Shown piece by piece: positions 8,170 to 14,474 of a stretch of 22,514 nt of DNA. The stretch is from an uncultured Ruminococcus sp. (GTDB lineage Bacteria > Bacillota > Clostridia > Oscillospirales > Ruminococcaceae): the NCBI GenBank assembly GCA_937926145.1, contig CALANW010000114.1:1-22514 (forward strand), read 5' to 3'. The notes beneath the pieces were generated by a model. It saw only the letters and a list, made by a program, of their open reading frames with translations, made no database searches and had not been told where the DNA came from. A program made the position numbers and the translations under genes. Every line of letters begins with the position of its first letter. The first letter of the stretch is position 1.

Positions 8170-8478
8170 ATGGTAACAACAGTAACAGTAGAAAATTTTG
8201 AGCAGGAAGTCCTTCATTCGGACAAGCCCGTCCTCGTTGACTTTTGGGCATCATGGTGCGGACCATGTATGATGATGTCTCCGATAGTCGATGAGCTTTC
8301 CGAAGAGGAAACGGGCGTAAAGTTTTGCAAAGTAAACGTTGACGAAGAAATGCCGCTTGCCGCAAAATTCGGAATTGAAAGTATTCCGTCACTTCTTCTC
8401 TTTGAGAACGGCAGATTCAAAGATCAGATAGTTGGTGCAGTACCGAAAGCACAGCTTAAACAGTTTATCGGAAAGTAA
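8170..8478 (+). CDS. trxA: Thioredoxin
   Basis: A 102-residue cytosolic thioredoxin that reduces protein disulfides. Seen: DFWASWCGPC with the redox pair Cys30 and Cys33, and the cis-proline Pro73 in ESIPSLLLF. An in-frame ATG three codons earlier (8161) abuts AAAAGGA with no spacing, whereas the ATG at 8170 is 9 bases from it, so 8170 is chosen. The residue after the CGPC pair is Met rather than the usual Lys/Arg. No thioredoxin reductase gene is adjacent. The stop codon is 4 bases from the first heptamer of element E3. Confidence 0.95.
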   Translation: MVTTVTVENFEQEVLHSDKPVLVDFWASWCGPCMMMSPIVDELSEEETGVKFCKVNVDEEMPLAAKFGIESIPSLLLFENGRFKDQIVGAVPKAQLKQFIGK

Positions 8479-8482
8479 ATAT

Positions 8483-9301
8483 TAATGCGTAATGCGTAAT
8501 GCGTAATTATTTGCAAAGCTCAAATTTATTTGAACAAAGCGAAGCCAAGCAAAAGTTTCGTCCACCTTTTCAAAGGTGGTGGGTGTCCAGAGGGCAAAGC
8601 CCTTGGTCGCAGGTCAATTTGACCTTTAGCAGAAAAGCGAAATCCCTAAACTATGGCTAAAGGCATTGCTGCAATAACGAAATCAGTAACAAATCAAAAG
8701 GCGCAATTCACAAAAATAATGGGGAACGAAATATGTTAAACATAGTTTCATAAAGCCATAACAGTGAATTGCGCCAATTCTTTTTTCTTCAAATAAACTA
8801 TCCTCGGTGTGAAATGCGCAGAGCGAAGCGATAAGCATTTCACGCCGACATCGTTTGAACGGCGGTGGAATATGAACAGAAGGTCGAATTTTTGCGGTTT
8901 TACGTTCATACTGCATCGCTGTTCATACTGCGTTGAAGCTTCAAATCCACTCACTTCGTTCGTGAATTTTTGCTTCAAGGATAGTTTTTGGGGGAAAACA
9001 GAATGGCGCAATTCACATTTTTAGGTTTCCGAAACTTGATTTCTCATATTTCGTTTACCATATTTCGTGTGAATTGCGCCTTTTGATTTGTTAGCAATTT
9101 CGCTATTGCAACAATGCATTAGCTGTCAGTTTAGGGATTTCGCTTTTCTGCTAAAGGTCAAATTGACCTGCGACCAAGGGCTTCCGCCCTCTGGACACCT
9201 GACGAGCTGTGCTCAGCTCGACCAGCTGCTTGGCTTCGCATCGCCCGACAAATGTCAGCTATGCAGATAATTCCGCATTCCGAATTCCTAATTTCGAATT
9301 A
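8483..9301. repeat. Heptamer-bounded fold-back element E3
   Basis: An 819-bp gene-free element between thioredoxin and the ABC ATPase. Ends: three TAATGCG units then TAATTAT (8483-8510) at the left; TAATTCG, AAATTAG, GAATTCG, GAATGCG, GAATTAT read inward on the minus strand (9301-9267) at the right. The two halves are inverted copies: GCGAAGCCAAGC (8539-8550) matches GCTTGGCTTCGC (9228-9239), and 8582-8711 matches 9069-9199 over about 130 bp with few differences. Each half holds its own 12-bp inverted repeat (8700-8711/8764-8775 and 9005-9016/9069-9080). A further hairpin CCACCTTT/AAAGGTGG lies at 8562-8579. No transposase frame is present. Confidence 0.88.
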
Positions 9302-10093
9302 GCCGAGTATCATGCTGTCATTGATAGTCGAAGCGCCGCCGTCCTCTTCAAACTTTTTGAGGAGATCTTCAACGGTGAGCTTCTTCTTTTCTTCACCGCT
9401 TGCCTCGAAAATAATTCTGCCGTTGTTCATCATTACTATCTTGTTTCCGTGAACGATAGCATCGTGCATATTATGTGTTACCATAAGCGCGGTGAGCTTG
9501 TTTTCGGAGATGATCTTGTCCGAAAGTTCAAGAACCTTTGCGGCTGTTTTCGGGTCGAGTGCCGCTGTATGCTCGTCGAGGAGAAGAACGTGCGGCTTTT
9601 TGAGCGTTGCCATAAGCAGTGTGAGCGCCTGACGCTGACCGCCCGAGAGGAGTCCTACCTTTGAGGTCATTCTGTCTTCAAGTCCGAGGTCGAGCATTTT
9701 GAGAAGTTCGTGATATTCTTCACGCTCCTGCTTTGTGATGCCCCATTTGAGCGAGCGGCTCTGTCCGCGTCTTGCGGCGAGGGCAAGGTTTTCCTGAATT
9801 TCCATTGTTGCGGTCGTTCCCGTCATAGGGTCTTGGAAAACTCGTCCGAGGTACTTCGCTCTCTTGTGTTCGCAAAGTCCCGTTACGTCAACTCCGCCGA
9901 TCTTTATCGAACCCGAGTCAACGGGCCAAACGCCTGCAACAGCGTTAAGGGTCGTAGATTTGCCCGAGCCGTTGCCGCCGATAACTGTGCAGAAGTCGCC
10001 CTCTTCAAGTTTGAGCGTAACGCCGTTGAGCGCTTTCTTTTCATTTATAGTTCCTGCGTTGAATGTCTTTTTAATGCAGTTTATCTCAAGCAT
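9299..10093 (-). CDS. ABC importer ATPase (COG1101, tryptophan-type system)
   Basis: A 264-residue ABC ATPase that powers the import complex encoded with it. Walker A GGNGSGKST (39-47), signature LSGGQRQ, Walker B LLLDEHTAALDP and the H-loop THNMHD are all intact. It belongs to the family paired with COG4120 permeases and COG2984 binding proteins, exemplified by the streptococcal tryptophan transporter. The frame is open to 10114, but the ATG at 10093 is chosen because AAAGGCGG lies about 8 bases upstream. The start overlaps the permease stop by 8 bp, so the two are translationally coupled. Its TAA stop is also the first three bases of element E3. Confidence 0.92.
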   Translation of the reverse strand: MLEINCIKKTFNAGTINEKKALNGVTLKLEEGDFCTVIGGNGSGKSTTLNAVAGVWPVDSGSIKIGGVDVTGLCEHKRAKYLGRVFQDPMTGTTATMEIQENLALAARRGQSRSLKWGITKQEREEYHELLKMLDLGLEDRMTSKVGLLSGGQRQALTLLMATLKKPHVLLLDEHTAALDPKTAAKVLELSDKIISENKLTALMVTHNMHDAIVHGNKIVMMNNGRIIFEASGEEKKKLTVEDLLKKFEEDGGASTINDSMILG

Positions 10094-11036
10094 TTTCCGA
10101 ACCGCCTTTCTCATTTACGTTTCCTGCGGAATTTTTAGCAGCCGCGCGGAATGAATTCTTTGACGCTCTCTTGATGTAAGGAACAGCGAGGAATACCGCA
10201 ACGACGATAGCAGAGAAAAGCTTTGTGTTCTGTGTGGAAAGTCCGAGCCAGAGCACGATCTGGATAACGATGAAGTAGATGATAGCGCCGACTGCCGTGA
10301 AAGCAAGTCTGCCGCTGAAATTGAGGTGCTTGCCGAGGATAAGTTCACCGAAAACTTCGCCGATGATAACAGCCGCAAGTCCGATTACGATAGCGCCGCG
10401 TCCCATATTAACGTCGGCGTTGCCCTGATACTGTGCAAGAAGTCCGCCTGCAAGTCCGACAAGTCCGTTCGAGAGGATAAGCGCGATAACGGTCGATTTT
10501 TTCGTGTTGATACCCTGCGCACGAGCCATATTTGAGTTACAGCCCGTTGCACGGATAGTGAAACCGTACTCCGTTCCGAAGAACCAGTAGAGGATCGCAA
10601 TAAGGAGCGCAACAACGATAACGCCTTTGAGAATTGTCATCGGGATAAAGCGGAGCGACATAAAGAGGGGGTACTTGTCAACATTTATAGCCGTGTTCGC
10701 CTGACCCATAATATCGAGGTTGATAGAGTAAAGCGCAAGCTGTGTAAGGATACCTGCGAGGATTCCCGGGATACCGAGCAGTGTGTTGAGCAGTCCCGTT
10801 ACAAGTCCTGCAAGACAGCCTGCGAGGAATGCGCAAACTATTGCGATCGGTACAGGAACTCCGTTCACGATGAGAACAACGGCAACCGCGCCGCCCGTTC
10901 CAAGGCTTCCGTCAACGGTAAGATCGGCGAAATCGAGGATCTTGTAGGTTATGTAAACGCCTATCGCGAGGATACCCCAGATAAGTCCCTGTGCGACCGA
11001 ACCCGGAAGTGCGTTTACGAGCGTCATAATGTTCAT
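10086..11036 (-). CDS. ABC importer permease (COG4120)
   Basis: A 316-residue integral membrane protein with about eight or nine hydrophobic segments, of the branched-chain/tryptophan-type permease family. Typical blocks are SVAQGLIWGILAIGVYITYK at the N-terminus, DLTVDGSLGTGGA, the ATGCNSNMARAQGIN cytoplasmic loop expected to contact the ATPase, and LSNGLVGLAGGLLAQYQG. The start is set at 11036, where AAAGGA is 9 bases upstream; the longer frame would begin at a TTG inside that ribosome binding site. It follows the binding-protein gene after 145 bp containing a large hairpin, and overlaps the ATPase start. Confidence 0.92.
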   Translation of the reverse strand: MNIMTLVNALPGSVAQGLIWGILAIGVYITYKILDFADLTVDGSLGTGGAVAVVLIVNGVPVPIAIVCAFLAGCLAGLVTGLLNTLLGIPGILAGILTQLALYSINLDIMGQANTAINVDKYPLFMSLRFIPMTILKGVIVVALLIAILYWFFGTEYGFTIRATGCNSNMARAQGINTKKSTVIALILSNGLVGLAGGLLAQYQGNADVNMGRGAIVIGLAAVIIGEVFGELILGKHLNFSGRLAFTAVGAIIYFIVIQIVLWLGLSTQNTKLFSAIVVAVFLAVPYIKRASKNSFRAAAKNSAGNVNEKGGSENA

Positions 11037-11106
11037 AGAGCAAATTCCTTTCAAAATTGTTGTAAAGTTTCTGCGAAACCGCTTCGCAAAAACCGTTAAG
11101 TTTTAA

Positions 11107-11158
11107 TTAAACTTAATTTGGAAACGGAGCAAGAGTTCCGTTTCCGCATTAAGCTTAA
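11107..11158 (-). promoter_or_regulatory. Large intercistronic hairpin between binding protein and permease
   Basis: GGAAACGGA (11120-11128) pairs perfectly with TCCGTTTCC (11137-11145). Beyond a two-base internal loop, TTAAACTTAAT (11107-11117) pairs with ATTAAGCTTAA (11148-11158), with one G-U wobble on the minus-strand RNA. It lies 23 bases after the binding-protein stop. No long U run follows, so it is more likely an mRNA 3'-protecting or partial attenuating hairpin that keeps the binding protein more abundant than the membrane parts. Confidence 0.75.
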
Positions 11159-11181
11159 CTAAGCTGCTTTATCGTGTAAGT

Positions 11182-12195
11182 TTATTCAGCAATAGCAACA
11201 TAGTCCTCAGGAATTGTGATTCCGAGAGTATCGCAGATCTCCTTGTTGTATTCCTTAACAACGTTTGGAGCGTAACGAATTTCCATTTCGCCCGGATTCT
11301 TGCCTTCGGTGAGAATTTCGTAAGCCATTTCGCCTGTAGCAACGCCGAGGTCATAGTAGCTGATAGAGAGAGTTGCAACTCCGCAGCCCTTGCAGATGCC
11401 CTCTTCGCCTGCGATCACAGGAATGCCTGCAGGAACGCAGATGTTCTTGATGATCTCTGTGTTGGAAGCCATTGTGTTGTCGGTAGGAACGTAGAGAACG
11501 TCACATTCGCCGATAGCTGTGTTTGTGATGGACTGGATCTCGTTGCTGTCAGCAGCGGAGTATTCCTTGTAAGCGATGCCGTCAGCTGTGAGAGCTTCGC
11601 CGAACTTCTGAGCCTGGAACTTGGAGTTAGCCTCGGAAGAGCAGTAGAGGATACCTACCTGCTTAACATCAGGGAAGAGTTCCTTGAGCATCTTTTCCTG
11701 CTCGTCGATAGGAGCAAGGTCAGCTGTACCGGAGATGTTTGTACCTGTTGTGCCTGTCCAGTCGGAAATGTCAAGTGCTGTGCCGTAGTCGGTAACAGAA
11801 GTTCCAAGAACTGGGATAGAGTTTGTTGCAGCAGCGGCAGCCTGAAGTGCAGGTGTAGCGTTTGCAAGGATAAGGTCATAGCCGTTGGAAACGAAGCCCT
11901 GACAAATTGTGGAGCAGTTTGTGCTTTCGCCCTGAGCGTTCTGCTCATAGAAAACAACATTGCCTTCGCCGAGGAGTTCGGTGAGCTTGTCCTTGAAGCC
12001 CTGAGTAGCAGCGTCAAGAGCAACGTGTTCAACGAGCTGGCAGATACCAACGTTGTAAACCTTGCTTCCGTCAGCAGCAGTATTGTCGGCAGCAGCGCCG
12101 CCGTTGTCGGTCGTTGTGTTTCCGCAGCCTGCGAAAGCCATTGCAGCTGTAACGCAAGCGAGTGCGCAAGCTGCGATCTTCTTGATAGATTTCAT
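11182..12195 (-). CDS. ABC importer substrate-binding lipoprotein (COG2984)
   Basis: A 337-residue extracytoplasmic binding protein. The N-terminus has MKSIKK, a hydrophobic core and the lipobox FAGC with Cys24 as the lipidated residue, followed by a Thr/Asn/Gly/Ala-rich linker. The mature part begins with VGICQLVEHVALDAATQGF, the hallmark of the COG2984 family, whose known members bind tryptophan or related ligands. The ligand here is inferred, not shown. The start at 12195 is chosen because AAAGGGG is 7 bases upstream; the frame is open to 12240. It is the first gene of the importer operon, under a consensus promoter at 12324-12352. Confidence 0.92.
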   Translation of the reverse strand: MKSIKKIAACALACVTAAMAFAGCGNTTTDNGGAAADNTAADGSKVYNVGICQLVEHVALDAATQGFKDKLTELLGEGNVVFYEQNAQGESTNCSTICQGFVSNGYDLILANATPALQAAAAATNSIPVLGTSVTDYGTALDISDWTGTTGTNISGTADLAPIDEQEKMLKELFPDVKQVGILYCSSEANSKFQAQKFGEALTADGIAYKEYSAADSNEIQSITNTAIGECDVLYVPTDNTMASNTEIIKNICVPAGIPVIAGEEGICKGCGVATLSISYYDLGVATGEMAYEILTEGKNPGEMEIRYAPNVVKEYNKEICDTLGITIPEDYVAIAE

Positions 12196-12323
12196 AAACA
12201 TTCCCCTTTTGAAAAAAGTATAAATATAAGTATAAGTCAATGTACTGTAAAGTCAAGGACTTTAGCTCTATACATCGTTAAATCCGACTACGCTTTAAAT
12301 CCTTAAAGTACACGACCTATATA

Positions 12324-12352
12324 ATTATACCACCTTAACTTACAATTGTCAA
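12324..12352 (-). promoter_or_regulatory. Consensus promoter of the ABC importer operon
   Basis: On the minus strand TTGACA (12352-12347) and TATAAT (12329-12324) are 17 bp apart. The leader to the ATG is about 120 nt and contains AAAGTC/GACTTT (about 12254-12268) and a second possible pairing between an early AAGGA and TCCTT. I see no T-box signature and cannot assign it to a known riboswitch. Confidence 0.9.
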
Positions 12353-12362
12353 CACCTAAAAT

Positions 12363-12390
12363 TTAATTCCGAATTCCGCATTCCTAATTT
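12363..12390. repeat. Solitary heptamer array E4
   Basis: Four consecutive 7-bp units (read on the minus strand AAATTAG, GAATGCG, GAATTCG, GAATTAA) lie between the divergent promoters of the ABC importer and the GntR operon. They are the same kind of array that ends elements E1-E3, but no second end or internal element is present. Confidence 0.75.
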
Positions 12391-12410
12391 AAAAAATTTT
12401 CCTCCCCCTC

Positions 12411-12439
12411 TTGACAACTCCCTCAAAGTGTGTTATAAC
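12411..12439 (+). promoter_or_regulatory. Promoter of the ytr-like operon
   Basis: TTGACA (12411-12416) and TATAAC (12434-12439) with a 17-bp spacer, 46 bp before the GntR start codon. The downstream edge overlaps the operator described at 12438-12470. Confidence 0.88.
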
Positions 12440-12470
12440 TGTATTACATCAAGCAGTACAGTTAATACAG
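12438..12470 (+). promoter_or_regulatory. Probable GntR/YtrA operator
   Basis: ACTGTA (12438-12443) and TACAGT (12457-12462) are inverted with a 13-bp spacer, the same spacing as the AGTGTA-N13-TACACT operators known for Bacillus subtilis YtrA. A second, overlapping inverted repeat is CTGTATTA (12439-12446) with TAATACAG (12463-12470). The site overlaps the -10 box and start point, so binding by the first gene product would block transcription of its own operon. Confidence 0.72.
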
Positions 12471-12485
12471 ATAGAGGGTGATATA

Positions 12486-12878
12486 ATGTTTGCGATTGAC
12501 CTAAGGGAGCGAACTCCTATTTATGAACAGCTCTATAAAAGAATAACCGAGCTTGTCATAAAAGGCGAGCTTAAACAGGACGATAAGCTCCCAAGTGTCC
12601 GTGAGCTTGCGAAAGAACTTGGCGTGAATCCGAATACGGTCGCAAAAGCGTTCCAAATGCTCGAACGCGACAAGGTGATATATTCCTTGCAGGGCAGGGG
12701 AAGCTTCATCGCCGCCGTCCAGACCGACAGCATCAAGGAGCGAACGCTTTCGGCTTTTGATGCGGCTGTTGACGAAGCACTGAAAGCCGGACTGACCGCC
12801 GACGAACTTATCTTACGCATAAAAAATTTCGACGAAAAAGGACCTGACAAAAATGAAGCACAAAAACAGAAAAAATAA
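12486..12878 (+). CDS. GntR-family repressor, YtrA subfamily
   Basis: A 130-residue regulator. Residues about 8-75 form the GntR winged helix-turn-helix (TPIYEQLYKRI, KLPSVRELAKELGVNPNTVAKAFQMLER, GRGSFI), followed by only a short two-helix tail, which marks the YtrA subfamily rather than FadR/HutC types. Such proteins control ABC transporters and often respond to cell-wall-active antibiotics. The start at 12486 follows AGAGGGTG; the longer frame would begin in the -35 box. It overlaps the next gene by 26 bp and is expected to repress its own operon. Confidence 0.93.
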   Translation: MFAIDLRERTPIYEQLYKRITELVIKGELKQDDKLPSVRELAKELGVNPNTVAKAFQMLERDKVIYSLQGRGSFIAAVQTDSIKERTLSAFDAAVDEALKAGLTADELILRIKNFDEKGPDKNEAQKQKK

Positions 12879-13566
12879 ACACACCGCTTTTCCTGCCGTT
12901 GTATGTACGGTGTTTCTCGCCGCAGCGGTGCTTTCGGGAAATGCCGTTTACCGCAGACAGCAAATCGCTGCGAACGTCATCACAAATGAAACCGTTGATA
13001 CATCTGACCCGATGCTTGTGCTTGTGAACAGAACTCACATTATCTCGGACGAATACAGCGGCGAGCTTGTCGAACTCGACTGCGGAAAAAGTGTCGATTC
13101 GCGAATCTATCCCGATCTTCAGGCAATGTTTGACCAAATGCGAAGTGAGGGCGTTTACCCGATAGTGAACGAGGGTTTCCGCACAAGAAAAGATCAGGAG
13201 CAGATGATGACAGATCAGATAAATGCTTATCTTGACGAGGGTTATAGCCGAAGAAAAGCGGAAAAGCTTGCGGAAAAGATAGTTGCCCCCGTGGGTTCGA
13301 GTGAACACGAGCTCGGCATTGCCGTTGACATCATCGCCGATAAAACTAAGTCGGATAACGAAACGGTCTATAACTGGCTTGCGAAAAATGCGTATAAATA
13401 CGGCTTTATCCTGCGCTATCCGCCTAATAAGACCGAGATAACGGGAATCGATTATGAGCCGTGGCATTACCGATATGTCGGCAAAAAGGCGGCAGCGGAA
13501 ATATATGAACAGGGCGTATGCCTTGAAGAATACCTTGAAAATAATACGAAAGGAACAGATATATGA
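12853..13566 (+). CDS. D-alanyl-D-alanine carboxypeptidase, M15B/VanY type
   Basis: A 237-residue membrane-anchored peptidase that should trim the terminal D-Ala from peptidoglycan stem peptides. One transmembrane segment lies at about 12-31 after a basic N-terminus, placing the catalytic domain outside. The M15 motifs are complete: SSEHELGIAVDI with zinc ligands His152 and Asp159, and YEPWHYRYVG with Glu202 (general base) and His205 (zinc ligand). VNEGFRT near residue 105-111 is also typical. It overlaps the GntR gene by 26 bp and shares an ATGA overlap with the following ATPase gene, so it is an integral operon member. Confidence 0.93.
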   Translation: MKHKNRKNKHTAFPAVVCTVFLAAAVLSGNAVYRRQQIAANVITNETVDTSDPMLVLVNRTHIISDEYSGELVELDCGKSVDSRIYPDLQAMFDQMRSEGVYPIVNEGFRTRKDQEQMMTDQINAYLDEGYSRRKAEKLAEKIVAPVGSSEHELGIAVDIIADKTKSDNETVYNWLAKNAYKYGFILRYPPNKTEITGIDYEPWHYRYVGKKAAAEIYEQGVCLEEYLENNTKGTDI

Positions 13567-14474
13567 TAAAATTAAAGGGTGCAGTTAAGAAATTTGACGG
13601 CTTTGATGCACTTGACGGCGTTGACCTTGAAATAGGGAACGGCGCGGCATTCGGTCTGTTAGGCTCGAACGGCGCAGGAAAATCCACCGTCCTGCGGCTT
13701 CTGTCGGGCATATACGAAGCGGACGGCGGAACGGTCGAGATAGACGGAGAAAGCGTCTTCGACAACGCCGATGTCAAGCGCAGAGTTTTCTTCATCAATG
13801 ATGAAACGGTGCAGTACAACGGAATGTCGCTCGCCGATCTGCGGCGCTATTTCAGCGGCTTTTACCCGAATTTCTCGAACGAGCTTTTCGATAAGCTGAA
13901 CGATACCATAAAGCTCCCCGAGAAAAAGCCGATGGATAAATTTTCAAAGGGAATGAAGCGTCAGGCTATAGTTATCACAGGTCTTGCCTGCCGAACGGAC
14001 TATCTTTTCCTCGATGAAGCCTTTGACGGACTTGATCCGACTATGCGGAACATCGTCAAGCGTATGCTCGTCGATGAAATGCTCGACCGTGGACTTACAA
14101 CGGTGATCTCTTCGCATAATTTAAAGGAAATAAACGAAATTTGCGACAGTGCGGCGCTTATGCACAGGGGAAAGGTGCTTTTCTGCCGTGACCTTGACAG
14201 CTTAAAGGGCGAAGTTCACAAAATTCAGGCGGCTTTCGGCAAAACATACACGAAAGAGGACTTTTCCGAGCTTGAAGTGCTGCATTTTGAGCAGAACGGC
14301 AGCCTTACATATATGATAGCAAAGGGCAGCACCGAAACGGTCGAAGAAGCCGTGCGCAAAAAGTCGCCGCTTGTCTTTGATATGATACCGCTCACGCTTG
14401 AAGAAATTTTTATCTACGAAATGGAGGAAAATGGCTATGACTGTAAAGGCATCGACATTACAAACATTGGCTGA
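13563..14474 (+). CDS. ABC transporter ATPase (YtrB/EcsA-like)
   Basis: A 303-residue ATPase of the export/regulatory type. Walker A GSNGAGKST (34-42), signature in the altered form FSKGMKRQ (127-134), Walker B YLFLDEAFDGLDP (147-159) and SSHNL (183-187). The signature Lys in place of the first Gly of SGG is common in the CcmA-like exporters to which YtrB belongs. The C-terminal ~90 residues form the accessory domain usual in this group. The start ATG at 13563 overlaps the carboxypeptidase stop by 4 bp, and the 3' end overlaps the permease start by 38 bp. Confidence 0.93.
   Translation: MIKLKGAVKKFDGFDALDGVDLEIGNGAAFGLLGSNGAGKSTVLRLLSGIYEADGGTVEIDGESVFDNADVKRRVFFINDETVQYNGMSLADLRRYFSGFYPNFSNELFDKLNDTIKLPEKKPMDKFSKGMKRQAIVITGLACRTDYLFLDEAFDGLDPTMRNIVKRMLVDEMLDRGLTTVISSHNLKEINEICDSAALMHRGKVLFCRDLDSLKGEVHKIQAAFGKTYTKEDFSELEVLHFEQNGSLTYMIAKGSTETVEEAVRKKSPLVFDMIPLTLEEIFIYEMEENGYDCKGIDITNIG

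Noticed and set aside
8683..9024. Short frames within the fold-back element that might be a transposase remnant
   Set aside because: They fall on inverted repeat sequence, overlap each other on both strands and show no DDE, HUH or serine/tyrosine recombinase motif.
12196..12318. T-box or known riboswitch ahead of the importer
   Set aside because: The leader is too short and lacks the conserved T-box sequence and specifier domain; no other riboswitch core is recognisable.
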